The translations under genes were made by a program, and so were the position numbers. Source: CAWFSE01 sp963697565 (GTDB lineage Bacteria > Actinomycetota > Actinomycetes > CAVWCF01). Taken from it: a stretch of DNA of 64,000 bases. Where the stretch lies: contig CAVOOM010000007.1 in the NCBI GenBank assembly GCA_963697565.1, forward strand, positions 372,001 to 436,000, read 5' to 3'. The number at the start of each line of letters is the position of its first letter. Position 1 is the stretch's first letter. The notes under the pieces were generated by a model. That model ran no database searches and was not told the origin of the DNA. It was given only the letters and a program-made list of their open reading frames with translations. Positions 8,567-17,755 of this stretch are shown piece by piece.

Positions 8567-11500
8567 TCAGTACTCCACGTCCTGCGACCGGCGACGGACG
8601 ACCGTCACCTCATCGCGCTGGTTGCCGGTGGGCCCGAGGTAGTTGAAGCCGAAGGACGTCTGCGCGTATCCGCCCGCCAGGTGCGACGGCTTGACGAACA
8701 GCCGGGTGAGCGAGTTGTGGATGCCCCCGCGCCGTCCGGTCGTCTCGGTCAGCGGGACGTCGATCGTGCGCTCGGTCGCGTGGTAGACGTACACGAGGCC
8801 GGCGGGCATCTTGTGGGACACGATCGCGCGCCCCACGAAGACGCCGTTGCGGTTGACCGCCTCGATCCAGTCGTTGTCGGCGACCCCGAGCGAGTCGGCG
8901 TCGGCGGGGCTCATCCACATGGTCGGCCCACCGCGCGACAGCGACAGCATGAACAGGTTGTCCTGGTACTCCGAGTGGATCGACCACTTCGAGTGCGGGG
9001 TGAGGTAGCGCAGCGCGAGGGCCTTGCCTCCGAACTCGTCGACGGACGACCCGGGCGCCGGTTCCGCGAACATCCGGGTCAGGTCGAGCGGCGGCCGGAA
9101 GACCGGCAGCTGCTCGCCCATCTCGGCCAGCCAGGCGTGGTCCACGAAGAAGTGCATCCGGCCGGTCAGCGTGTGCCACGGCTTGAGCTGCTCCACGTTG
9201 ACGGTGAATGGCGCGTAGCGGCGGCCGCCCGTCTCCGACCCCGACCACTCCGGGCTGGTGATGACCGGCACCGGCCGGGCCTGGGCGTCGGCGTAGGTGA
9301 TCCGCTTCTCCTCGCTGCCCTCCGCGAGGTGGTGCAGCTTCTTGCCGACCCGCTTCTCGAGGACCTTGAAGCTCTCGACGGCCAACCGGCCGTTGGAGGT
9401 CCAGGCGAGCGCCAGGATCGTGTCGGCCATCTTCACGTCGGTGTCGAGCGCCGGTCGGCCCGCGGCCACCCCGCTGCTGTAGACGCCGTGCCGGGCGGCG
9501 AGGTCGGCGACCTCGACATCGGGCACGACCGTGACCGCCTTCTGGGTCAGGCCGAGCGTCTCGACCAGGGGCCCGAGCGCGTGCCACTTCTCGGCGACGG
9601 CCCCGAAGTCGCGCTCGACCACGGCCAGCGTGCCCATGGTCTTGCCGGGCGCCGGGACCTCCCCCGTGCCCCGCCAGTCATGGGCCACTCCCCCGGGCTG
9701 GGCCGTCTCCCCAGGGGTGTCGTGCTGCATCGGCATCATCACGACGTCCTTACGGACGCCGAGGTGGTCCTTGGCCAGCCTGGAGAAGTCGCGCACGATC
9801 GCCGAGAACGCCGCGTAGTCGCTGCGCGTCTCCCACGGCGAGTCGATCGCCGGGGTGAAGGCGTGGATGAACGGGTGCATGTCCGTGCTGGACAGGTCCG
9901 CCTTCTCGTACCAGGTGGCCGCGGGCAGCACCACGTCAGACAGGAGCGTCGTCGAGGTCATCCGGAAGTCAATGGAGACGACCAGGTCGAGCTTGCCCTG
10001 GGGCGCCTCTTGCGCCCACGCGACGGTCTTCGGCCGGATCGGCTCCGGCGTCTCGTCGGCCCGCAGGTTATTGGAGGTGCCCAGCAGGTGCTTGAGGAAG
10101 TACTCGTTGCCCTTGCTGGACGATCCGAGCAGGTTGGCCCGCCAGACGGTGAGGACGCGCGGCCAGTTGCGTTCGGCGTCGGGGTCGTCGATGGCCAGGT
10201 GCAGGTCGCCGCTGGCCAGCTGCTGGGTGATGTACGCCGGGGCCTCGACACCCGCGGCAGCCGCCTCGTCGGCGAGGTCGAGGCTGGAGCGGTCGAACTG
10301 CGGGAACATCGGCATCCAGCCCTGCGCCACCGACTCGGCGAGCAGGTCGGCGGTGTGCTTGCCGGCCCACAGCCCCTTGCCGGTGGGCGAGGCGAGCGAG
10401 TCGGCCGCGTAGCCGTCGTAGCGCCACTGGTTGGTGTGCACGTACCAGTAGGCGGCGCCGGCCATCTGCCGAGGCGGACGGGACCAGTCGGTGGCCATCG
10501 CCAGGGTGGCCCACCCGGTGGACGGGCGGCACTTCTCCTGGCCGACGTAGTGGGCCCAGCCGCCGCCGTTGCGGCCCATCGAGCCGGTGAGCATGAGCAT
10601 CGCGAGGATGGCGCGGTAGGTCGCGTCGCCGTGGAACCAGTGGTTGACCCCCGCGCCCAGGATCACCATCGAACGGCCGCCGGAGTCCTCGGCGTTCTGC
10701 GCGAACTCGCGGGCGACCCGGGCGGCCTGCTCGGCGCTGACCCCGGTGAACTCTGCTTGCCATGCGGGGGTCCCCGGGTGCTCGACATCGTCGTACGACG
10801 TCGGCCACGAGCCGGGCAGCCCAGGGCGGGCCACGCCGTACTGCGCCAGCATCAGGTCGTACACCGTGGTCACCAGGTGCCCGCCGACCCGGCGCGCGGG
10901 CACGCCGCGTCGCAGCTCGGCCCCAGATCCATCGGCGGAGTCGAAGCGAGGCAGGACGACCTCGACGGCCTCAGAGCCGTCGCCCGCCACCGTCAGCATC
11001 GGGGCGACTCCCTCGAGGTCGAGGTTCCACTTGCCCATGCCGGAGTCGGTGTAGCGGAAGCCGAGCGAGCCGTTAGGCACCACCGGCTCGCCGTTGCGGC
11101 CATCGAGCAGGACCGTCTTGAGGGCAGCCCCCTCGCCGGTGTCGCCGAGGTCGGCCGCCATCAGGTTGGTGGCCGGGGTGAAGCCGCCGTCTGGGCGCTC
11201 CTCCAGCTTCACCAGGAACGGCAGGTCGGTGTACTGCTGCACGTAGTCGACGAAGAACGGCACCCGCCGGTCGACGAAGAACTCCTTGAGGATGACGTGG
11301 CCCATGGCCATCGCCAGCGCACCGTCCATGCCGGCCGCGCAGGCCATCCACTCGTCGGCGAACTTCGTGTTGTCGGCGTAGTCCGGGCTGACCGTGACCA
11401 CCTTCGTGCCGCGGTAGCGGACCTCGGCCATCCAGTGCGCGTCCGGGGTGCGGGTGACCGGGACGTTCGAGCCCCACACGAGCAGGTACGAGGCGTCCCA

Positions 11501-12274
11501 CCAGTCCCCTGACTCCGGCACGTCGGTCTGGTCGCCGAAGACCTGCGGCGATGCGACGGGCAGGTCGGCGTACCAGTCGTAGAACGAGGTCATCGCGCCG
11601 CCGATGAGCTCGATGAACCGCGAGCCGGCCGCGTGCGACACCATCGACATCGCCGGGATCGGGGAGAAGCCGGCGACCCTGTCCGGGCCGTACTCCTTGA
11701 TCGTGTGCACATGGGCGGCCGCGATCATCTCGGTGGCCTCGGCCCAGGTGACCCGGACCAGGCCGCCCTTGCCGCGCGCCTGCTGATAGCGGCGGCGGCG
11801 CGCCCGGTCGGACTGGATGTCCGCCCAGGCCAGAACCGGGTCGCCGAGCCGCTGCTTGGCCTCGCGGAACATTTCGACGAGGACGCCGCGCGCGTATGGG
11901 TAGCGGACCCGGGTCGGCGAGTACGTGTACCAGGAGAACGCCGCGCCGCGGGGGCAACCCCGGGGCTCGTACTCGGGGCGGTCCGGGCCCACGGTCGGGT
12001 AGTCGGTCTCCTGGGTCTCCCAGGTGATGACACCGTCCTTGACGTACACCTTCCAAGAGCAGGAGCCCGTGCAGTTCACGCCGTGCGTGGAGCGCACGAC
12101 CTTGTCGTGGCTCCACCGGTCGCGGTAGAAGACGTCGCCCCCGCGGCCGCCCTCCTTGGTGACGGTCCGGCCGTCCGGCGATACCTTGCCGCCGGCGAAG
12201 AACCGCCCCGCGCGCAGCAGCAGGTCCTCCGCCGGGCCGTCGATCGCGGGCCGGGGAGGGCGGGTCTCGGTCAT
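8567..12274 (-). CDS. narG: Respiratory nitrate reductase alpha subunit (molybdopterin catalytic subunit)
   Basis: 1235 residues, the full length of the NarG family. It reduces nitrate to nitrite at a molybdo-bis-MGD centre on the cytoplasmic side. The N-terminal FeS ligand group starts HGVNCTGSCSWKVYVKDG, with His as the first ligand as in NarG. The SFYDWYADLP stretch carries the Asp that ligates molybdenum. The C-terminal molybdopterin-binding domain includes SKWSIHSEYQDN and VYHATERTIDVP. The ATG overlaps the stop of the upstream regulator gene (ATGA). No frame disruption is seen. Confidence 0.97.
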   Translation of the reverse strand: MTETRPPRPAIDGPAEDLLLRAGRFFAGGKVSPDGRTVTKEGGRGGDVFYRDRWSHDKVVRSTHGVNCTGSCSWKVYVKDGVITWETQETDYPTVGPDRPEYEPRGCPRGAAFSWYTYSPTRVRYPYARGVLVEMFREAKQRLGDPVLAWADIQSDRARRRRYQQARGKGGLVRVTWAEATEMIAAAHVHTIKEYGPDRVAGFSPIPAMSMVSHAAGSRFIELIGGAMTSFYDWYADLPVASPQVFGDQTDVPESGDWWDASYLLVWGSNVPVTRTPDAHWMAEVRYRGTKVVTVSPDYADNTKFADEWMACAAGMDGALAMAMGHVILKEFFVDRRVPFFVDYVQQYTDLPFLVKLEERPDGGFTPATNLMAADLGDTGEGAALKTVLLDGRNGEPVVPNGSLGFRYTDSGMGKWNLDLEGVAPMLTVAGDGSEAVEVVLPRFDSADGSGAELRRGVPARRVGGHLVTTVYDLMLAQYGVARPGLPGSWPTSYDDVEHPGTPAWQAEFTGVSAEQAARVAREFAQNAEDSGGRSMVILGAGVNHWFHGDATYRAILAMLMLTGSMGRNGGGWAHYVGQEKCRPSTGWATLAMATDWSRPPRQMAGAAYWYVHTNQWRYDGYAADSLASPTGKGLWAGKHTADLLAESVAQGWMPMFPQFDRSSLDLADEAAAAGVEAPAYITQQLASGDLHLAIDDPDAERNWPRVLTVWRANLLGSSSKGNEYFLKHLLGTSNNLRADETPEPIRPKTVAWAQEAPQGKLDLVVSIDFRMTSTTLLSDVVLPAATWYEKADLSSTDMHPFIHAFTPAIDSPWETRSDYAAFSAIVRDFSRLAKDHLGVRKDVVMMPMQHDTPGETAQPGGVAHDWRGTGEVPAPGKTMGTLAVVERDFGAVAEKWHALGPLVETLGLTQKAVTVVPDVEVADLAARHGVYSSGVAAGRPALDTDVKMADTILALAWTSNGRLAVESFKVLEKRVGKKLHHLAEGSEEKRITYADAQARPVPVITSPEWSGSETGGRRYAPFTVNVEQLKPWHTLTGRMHFFVDHAWLAEMGEQLPVFRPPLDLTRMFAEPAPGSSVDEFGGKALALRYLTPHSKWSIHSEYQDNLFMLSLSRGGPTMWMSPADADSLGVADNDWIEAVNRNGVFVGRAIVSHKMPAGLVYVYHATERTIDVPLTETTGRRGGIHNSLTRLFVKPSHLAGGYAQTSFGFNYLGPTGNQRDEVTVVRRRSQDVEY

Positions 12275-12954
12275 GCGGGGTCCTCCTGGGACGGAAGGGG
12301 CGGAACGGGTCGCGGGACGTCGCGCAGCGCGGCGACGCAGAGATCTGGGCGAGGCAGCACATCAAGGGTCGGGACCTCGACGTGGCCGCCGGTGGCGGTG
12401 AAGGCCGCGCTCAGCAGGGCGTGATGCAGCTCGCAGATGGCGGGAAGGTCATCGATCTGGGCCGCGAACGGACAGCGCCGCAGGTAGAGGCGGTCGCCGA
12501 GGGGCTCGGTCGACACACCGAAGCCGAGGTCGGCGAACAGCGAGCCCACCTCGCGCACGGATGCGTCGCGATCGCCCTCCGGCCGCAGCCGACCGGCCTT
12601 GACCAACGAGTCGGCCCACTCCCGACTCGCCGTGGCAGCGCCGTCTGGGTCGCCCTTGGCCACCGCCGCCAGCTCCAGGGCCAGCACGGTGGCCAGCGTG
12701 CGAAACGCCTCCACGGTGGCCGGGGTCATGGCGGAGGCGGTGTAGAGCACCCGCGGCCGGCCCCGGCGATCGCGCTGCTCGGTCGCTCGCGCCACCTGGC
12801 CGAGGTGGACCAGCAGCTCCAGGTGCCCACGGGCGGTGTTGGGGTGCAGGCCGAGCACCGCGGCCACCTCGGCGGCCGCGGCCGGCCGGTCGAGCGCGCG
12901 CAGGGCCTCAAGTACATCGTCGCGTCGGGCATGGGTGTAAGGGTCGGCTCCCAT
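12271..12954 (-). CDS. Helix-turn-helix regulator with C-terminal cysteine signature, coupled to narG
   Basis: A 227-residue regulator; ATG 12954 has AGGAGG seven bases upstream. The N-terminal winged helix (about residues 10-75: DDVLEALRALDRPAAAAEVA, then VLGLHPNTARGHLELLVHLG) resembles DeoR/ArsR-like COG2345 regulators. Near the C-terminus Cys161 and Cys174 are separated by exactly 12 residues, followed by His177/His178 and Cys206. C-x12-C is also found in the iron-sulfur regulator SufR, so a metal or FeS sensor is plausible but unproven. It is the first gene of the nar operon and overlaps narG, which strongly suggests it controls nitrate respiration. Confidence 0.8.
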   Translation of the reverse strand: MGADPYTHARRDDVLEALRALDRPAAAAEVAAVLGLHPNTARGHLELLVHLGQVARATEQRDRRGRPRVLYTASAMTPATVEAFRTLATVLALELAAVAKGDPDGAATASREWADSLVKAGRLRPEGDRDASVREVGSLFADLGFGVSTEPLGDRLYLRRCPFAAQIDDLPAICELHHALLSAAFTATGGHVEVPTLDVLPRPDLCVAALRDVPRPVPPLPSQEDPA

Positions 12955-13176
12955 GGGCACCTCCTGAGTTGGCCAGCCGCGGGCGACTATTTGTTTTGGC
13001 CCCACTCAGTTTTCGGGCCGGCTTCCCGCTCGCCTAGGGACATTAGTCCTATGTGACATGCGTTCTCAGCAATTGCCTCATTTTCTTGGGTCATTCGAAT
13101 CTAATGCCAGACGAAACCCCCGCCTAGCGTCGCGAACGGAGTCTTTCCCGTACCCACCCGCGGCCCAGGAGCGTCC
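12955..13176. promoter_or_regulatory. Divergent promoter region between nar operon and narK genes
   Basis: A 222-base non-coding interval that is clearly more A/T-rich than the surrounding DNA. It must carry the promoters for the regulator-narGHJI operon (minus) and the narK genes (plus). Visible elements are the DosR-like inverted repeat at 13034-13053, a TCTAAT sequence at 13100-13105 that could be a narK -10 element, and AGGAGCG upstream of the narK ATG. A TGTGA half-site at 13053-13057 has no matching partner. Confidence 0.7.
13034..13053. promoter_or_regulatory. DosR/DevR-like inverted repeat
   Basis: The sequence GGGAC-ATTA-GTCC (13037-13049) matches the core of the mycobacterial DosR/DevR box (GGGAC, T/A-rich centre, GTCC). 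Outer positions match less well. It lies in the divergent nar/narK promoter region, about 60 bases upstream of a possible narK -10 element. In M. tuberculosis narK2 is a DosR target, so hypoxia control is a reasonable inference. No DosR-type response regulator is in this window. Confidence 0.55.
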
Positions 13177-14591
13177 ATGACCACCCCCGAGCAGACCGCC
13201 GGCAAACCGCACGAGGCCCCCGGGGCGATCCGGGTCCTCGTGCTGTCGACGGTCTCGTTCACCCTGATGTTCGCCGTCTGGCTGATGTTCGGCGTGCTCA
13301 GCGTCCCGATCCAGAAGGAGTTCGGGCTCACGGACTCCCAAGTCGCCTGGCTCCTGGCCGTCGCCATCCTCAACGGGGCCATCTGGCGGCTCCTGCTGGG
13401 CGTCCTCGCCGACCGGGTCGGCGGCAGGAGCGTCACCGTCGTGATGCTGGCACTGACCGCGATCCCGGCGTTCCTGATCGCCCACCTCAATCTGACCTAT
13501 GGGCTGCTGCTCTTCTTGGCCTTCCTCGTCGGCTTCGCCGGCAACCTGTTCAGCGTCGGGATCTCCTGGAACGCCGCGTGGTTCTCGCGACGCAACCAGG
13601 GCCTAGCGTTGGGGATCTTCGGCGCCGGGAACGTCGGGGCGTCGCTGACCAAGTTCATCGGCCCGGTCCTGATCACCGCCACCGCAGGCTCGGTCTACCT
13701 CGGCGGCCTGCTGCCCGGTGGCTGGCGCTTCATCCCCGCCCTGTACTCGATCCTGCTTGTGGCCATGGCGATCGCCGTCTTCCTTATCGCGCCTCGGCAC
13801 GATCGCAGACCGGGCAGCGACCGGCCGCTCGGCGAGATGTTCCGCCCCCTCAAGTACCTGCGGGTCTGGCGGTTCAGCTCTACTACGTCGTCGTCTTCGG
13901 CGCGTACGTCGCGCTGGCCGCAGTGCTGCCCAAGTACTACGTGGACGTCTACGGGCTCGACCTGCAAGAGGCGCGCTACTGACCGCGCTGTTCATCTTCC
14001 CGGCCTCGCTGCTGCGGCCGCTTGGCGGCTGGCTGTCGGACCGGACGGGCTCGCGCCGGCTGATGTACTGGACGTTCGCTCACGATGCTGGGCGCGCTGC
14101 TCTTCCTGGCCGCGCCGTTCGGATACATCGTCCTGGACACCCCCAGCGGCCCGCGCGAGGTGCTCCCGTACTCGCTCGGCGTGGGCCCTTCACCATCCTG
14201 GTGTTCATCGTCGGGGTCGGCGATGGGCCTGGGCAAGGCCGCCGTCTACAAGCACATTCCGGAGTACTTCCCGAACGACGTCGGCGCCGTGGGAGGGCTC
14301 GTGGGGATGCTTGGGGCCCTGGGCGGCTTCTTCCTGCCGCCGCTGTTCGTCGCCGTGCGCGATTGGACCGGGCTGCCGCAGTCGACGTTCGTCGTGCTGT
14401 TCCTGATGACCCTGATCGCGGCGCTGTGGATGCACTTCACGGTCGTGCGCATGCTGCACCGGGCCAGCCCCGAGCTGCGCGACCGGTTCGAGCACGACGG
14501 ACCGGTCGAGGCCTCACTGGCCGCCCCAGAACCCACTGCCGCGGACGACGCCGCGGACACCACCCTCGAATCGACAGGAGCCCGTACATGA
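13177..14591 (+). CDS. narK: Nitrate/nitrite MFS transporter, first copy (multiple frameshifts)
   Basis: NNP-family MFS transporter. The first 230 residues are intact and include VAWLLAVAILNGAIWRLLLG and the signature-like stretch GIFGAGNVGASLTKFIGPVL. The frame then breaks five times in about 350 bases: one C appears missing near 13875, one C near 13979, a shift near 14080, and a compensating pair near 14190 and 14220. After each break homology resumes (YYVVVFGAYVALAAVLPKYY; MGLGKAAVYKHIPEYFPNDV). The C-terminus ends at 14591, overlapping the next start (ATGA). Indel errors or a recent pseudogene are both possible. Confidence 0.85.
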
Positions 14592-15986
14592 CCACCCCCG
14601 CCCCCGCAGCCGCCAAGCGCGGCAAGGAATGGCTGGACAACTGGGATCCCGAGAACGAGGCAACCTGGGACAAGGCGCTCGCCTGGCGCACCCTCTGGAT
14701 CACCACCTTCGGGCTGATCCTGGCCTTCGCCACCTGGTTCCTCGCCAGCGCCTTGGCCCCGATCCTCAACAACCTGGGCTTCGACCTCAGCAAGGACCAG
14801 CTCTACTGGCTGACCGCCATGCCGGGACTGGCAGGCGGGACCCTGCGGCTGGTGTGGATGGTGCTGCCTCCCCTCATGGGCACCCGCAAGCTCGTGACGA
14901 TCACCACCCTGCTCCTGGTCCTGCCGCTCATCGGGTGGGCCCAGGCGGTCGGCAACCCGGACACGCCCTTCTGGTGGCTGCTCTGCCTGGCTGCGCTCGC
15001 CGGCATCGGCGGCGGGGCGTTCTCGGGCTTCATGCCGAGCACCTCGTACTTCTTCCCGCGCAGCAAGCAGGGCACGGCCCTCGGCGTTCAGGCGGGCATC
15101 GGCAACTTCGGCGTGAGCCTGGTGCAGTTCCTCACCCCGCTCGTCGTCGGCGTCGGCGTCATCGGCGCCTCGCAGGTCTTCGTGGACAAGGCCAAGGGCG
15201 TCGAGAACGAGGTGTGGTACCAGAACGCCGCGCTCGTCTACGTGCCCTTCGTGGTGATCGCGTCGATCCTCGCGTGGACCATGCTGAAGAGCGTCCCGGT
15301 CACGGCCAACATCCGCCAGCAGCTGGACATCTTCGGCAACGCCGACACCTGGTTCATGACGATGCTCTACATCATGACCTTCGGCACCTTCGCCGGGCTT
15401 AGCGCGCAGTTCGGGCTGCTGCTCAAGAACCTGTACGGCGCGGGCAACCCCGACATCGTCGAGGGCGCCGCCCCAGGCGGGGCCCTGCTGCGTCGCCGGC
15501 TACACGCTGCCCGTCGTCGCCAGCATCGTGTTCCTCGGCCCGCTGGTCGGCGCGGGCGCCCGCGTGCTGTTCAGCCCGCTCACCGACAAGTACGGCGGCG
15601 CCCGCTGGACGATGGTCAGCGGGATCGGCATCATCGCGTCGATCCTCTACACGATCCCCTTCCTCACTCCCGACCTGTCGTCGGCCGAGGCGCTCACCTC
15701 GGACCGACAGCACTTCATCTGGGGCATGCTCGCGATCTTCCTGTTCGCCGGCATCGGCAACGCCTCGACCTTCAAGCAGATGCCGATGATCTTCGAGCGC
15801 CGCCAGGCGGGCGGGGTCATCGGCTGGACCGCGGCCATCGCCGCCTACGGGCCGTTCTTCTTCGGCATTGGCCTCACCCTGATGTCGCCGCAGGCCTTCT
15901 ACAGCATCGGCGTCGCCTTCGCGCTGGTCTGCCTCGTCATCAACTGGGTGCGCTATGCGCGCCCCGGCGCGCCGAAGAAGTGCTAG
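14588..15986 (+). CDS. narK: Nitrate/nitrite MFS transporter, second copy (one frameshift)
   Basis: A second NNP-family transporter, coupled by ATGA overlap to the first. It opens with a soluble segment GKEWLDNWDPENEATWDKAL, then twelve likely helices; the family motifs are GGAFSGFMPSTSYFFPRSKQ and GVQAGIGNFGVSLVQF. One frameshift at about 15478-15490 separates the main part from the C-terminal third (VAGYTLPVVASIVFLGPLVG to GAPKKC). It differs clearly from the first copy, so the pair is not a recent duplication. Tandem narK genes of different type often combine nitrate/proton symport with nitrate/nitrite exchange. Confidence 0.88.
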
Positions 15987-15999
15987 CCGGTCGGGACCT

Positions 16000-16254
16000 C
16001 TACTCGGCCCGATCCAGCCAGCGACGCGCGGTGCCGCGGGCGGTGTCGGCGGCGGCCATCACATCGATGGCGCTGCCGCCCGCCCGGGCCGCGGCGTAGC
16101 CCACCAGGAAGGTGGTCAGCGGCGCGGCCGGCCGGGTCACCGACTGGGCCGCCTCCTTGGCCACATCGAGCAGCAGATCCACATCCAGCGCGGCCAGCGC
16201 GTCGGCGTCCAGTCCCAAATCGGCGGCCAGCGCCGCGGTCCACTCGTCCAGCAT
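16000..16254 (-). CDS. DUF6457 domain protein
   Basis: An 84-residue helical protein starting MLDEWTAALAADLGLDADAL and containing VTRPAAPLTTFLVGYAAARA. This matches the small DUF6457 family that is often found near, or fused to, molybdenum-cofactor genes such as mobA. Here it sits between the narK genes and moaE on the opposite strand, convergent with narK. A role in cofactor metabolism is inferred from the neighbourhood only. Confidence 0.75.
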   Translation of the reverse strand: MLDEWTAALAADLGLDADALAALDVDLLLDVAKEAAQSVTRPAAPLTTFLVGYAAARAGGSAIDVMAAADTARGTARRWLDRAE

Positions 16255-16310
16255 GCGTTCAGCCTAGGGCGGTGAACCGGCCTACCATGCGGGGAACGAA
16301 GGGAGCACCG

Positions 16311-16754
16311 ATGACGGTCACGGCCCGGCCAGGCGCAGCCGTCGTCACGTGCACAGTCACGGACCAGGTGCTCGTCGCCGCCGAGCACGAGGCCGCCGTC
16401 GCGGACCCTGCGGCCGGCGCTGTCGTAACGTTCGCCGGGGTCGTCCGCGACCACGATGGGGGCCGAGCGGTCAGCCGGCTCGAGTACACCGGGCACCCCG
16501 GCGCCGAGGCTGTCCTGGCCGAGGTCGCCGCGGATATCGCATCCCGCCACCCGGGGATCCGGATCGCCGTGAGCCACCGGGTCGGGCCGATGGAGATCGG
16601 CGACCTCGCCCTGGTGGCCTCAGTGTCCATGCCCCACCGCGGCGAGGCGTTCAGCGCCTGCGCCGACCTCGTCGACGAGGTCAAGGCGCGGCTGCCCATC
16701 TGGAAGCACCAGCGCTTCGCCGACGGGACCGACGAATGGGTGGGCGCCCCGTGA
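16311..16754 (+). CDS. moaE: Molybdopterin synthase catalytic subunit
   Basis: 147 residues. MoaE transfers sulfur from thiocarboxylated MoaD to precursor Z to make molybdopterin. Landmarks: GAVVTFAGVVRDHDGG, RLEYTGHPGAEAVLAEVAAD, HRVGPMEIGD and the active-site lysine segment LPIWKHQRFADG. ATG 16311 is chosen because GGGAG lies about 7 bases upstream; a GTG at 16272 is an alternative. Its stop overlaps the moaA GTG (GTGA). No moaD is seen in this window. Confidence 0.93.
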   Translation: MTVTARPGAAVVTCTVTDQVLVAAEHEAAVADPAAGAVVTFAGVVRDHDGGRAVSRLEYTGHPGAEAVLAEVAADIASRHPGIRIAVSHRVGPMEIGDLALVASVSMPHRGEAFSACADLVDEVKARLPIWKHQRFADGTDEWVGAP

Positions 16755-17755
16755 CCGCGGCACCGCCCACCGGCCTGCTCGTGGATCGGCATGGCCGGGT
16801 GCACCGCGACCTGCGGGTCTCCCTGACCGACCGGTGCTCGCTGCGGTGCACGTACTGCATGCCCGCCGAAGGCCTGCCTTGGATCCCCGGCGCCGAGGTG
16901 CTGACCACCGAGGAACTGGTGCGGATCGTGCGGGTGGCCGTCGGACTCGGCATCGAGCAGGTCCGGCTCACCGGCGGAGAACCGCTGCTGCGACCCGACA
17001 TCGTCGAGGTGGTCGCGGCGCTGGCCGCGCTCCCCCAGCCGCCGCGGCTGTCCCTCACCACCAACGGGCTCCGCCTGCCCGGACTCGCGGCCCCGCTGGC
17101 CGACGCCGGTCTGCATCGGGTCAACATCAGCCTGGACACGCTGCGCCGCGAGCGCTTCGCCGCCATCACCCGCCGCGACCGCCTCGTCGATGTGCTGGCC
17201 GGCGTCGCCGCGGCGAAGGCGGCGGGGCTGCGCCCGGTGAAGGTCAACGCGGTCCTCATGCGCGGCGTCAACGACGACGAGGCCGTCGACCTGCTGCGGT
17301 GGGCGCTCGACGAGGGCGTCACGCTGCGCTTCATCGAGCAGATGCCGCTCGACGCCCAGCACGAGTGGCAGCGCACGGCGATGGTGACGGCGGCCGAGAC
17401 CCTGGAGCGGCTCGGCGAGGCCTTCGCGCTGAGCCCCGTCGCGGGCCGCGGCAGCTCCCCCGCCGAGGAGTGGCTCGTCGACGGCGGGCCGGCCACGGTC
17501 GGCGTGATCGCCTCGGTGTCGCAGCCGTTCTGCGGGGCGTGCGACCGGGTGCGGCTGACCTCCGACGGGCAGCTGCGCGCGTGCCTGTTCGCCCGCGAGG
17601 AGTCCGACCTGCGCGGCCCGATCCGCGCCGGCGCCGACGACGCCGAGATCGAGCGCCGGTTCAGGGTCTGCCTGGAGGGCAAGCAGCCCGGCCACGGGAT
17701 CGACGACCCCGGCTTCCTGCAGCCCGCGAGGCCCATGTCGGCCATCGGCGGGTGA
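16751..17755 (+). CDS. moaA: GTP 3',8-cyclase (radical SAM)
   Basis: 334 residues. The first step of molybdenum cofactor synthesis. The N-terminal radical-SAM cluster motif is CSLRCTYC (Cys-x3-Cys-x2-Cys); LTGGEPLLRPDI follows. The C-terminal substrate-side cluster is CGACDRVRLTSDGQLRACLF, and the protein ends in the conserved Gly-Gly (SAIGG) needed for activity in the family. It is coupled by GTGA overlaps both to moaE upstream and to the YwiC-like gene downstream. Confidence 0.96.
   Translation: MTAAPPTGLLVDRHGRVHRDLRVSLTDRCSLRCTYCMPAEGLPWIPGAEVLTTEELVRIVRVAVGLGIEQVRLTGGEPLLRPDIVEVVAALAALPQPPRLSLTTNGLRLPGLAAPLADAGLHRVNISLDTLRRERFAAITRRDRLVDVLAGVAAAKAAGLRPVKVNAVLMRGVNDDEAVDLLRWALDEGVTLRFIEQMPLDAQHEWQRTAMVTAAETLERLGEAFALSPVAGRGSSPAEEWLVDGGPATVGVIASVSQPFCGACDRVRLTSDGQLRACLFAREESDLRGPIRAGADDAEIERRFRVCLEGKQPGHGIDDPGFLQPARPMSAIGG

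Noticed and set aside
6299..11512. A 1737-codon open frame on the plus strand opposite narJ-narH-narG
   Set aside because: Its composition is that of an antisense shadow frame in high-GC DNA (Val/Arg/Gly/His-rich, no domain), and the minus strand encodes clear nar subunits.
13053..13070. Possible CRP/FNR site starting TGTGA
   Set aside because: Only one half-site matches; the second half is shifted by a base and differs from TCACA, and no FNR-type TTGAT-N4-ATCAA is present.
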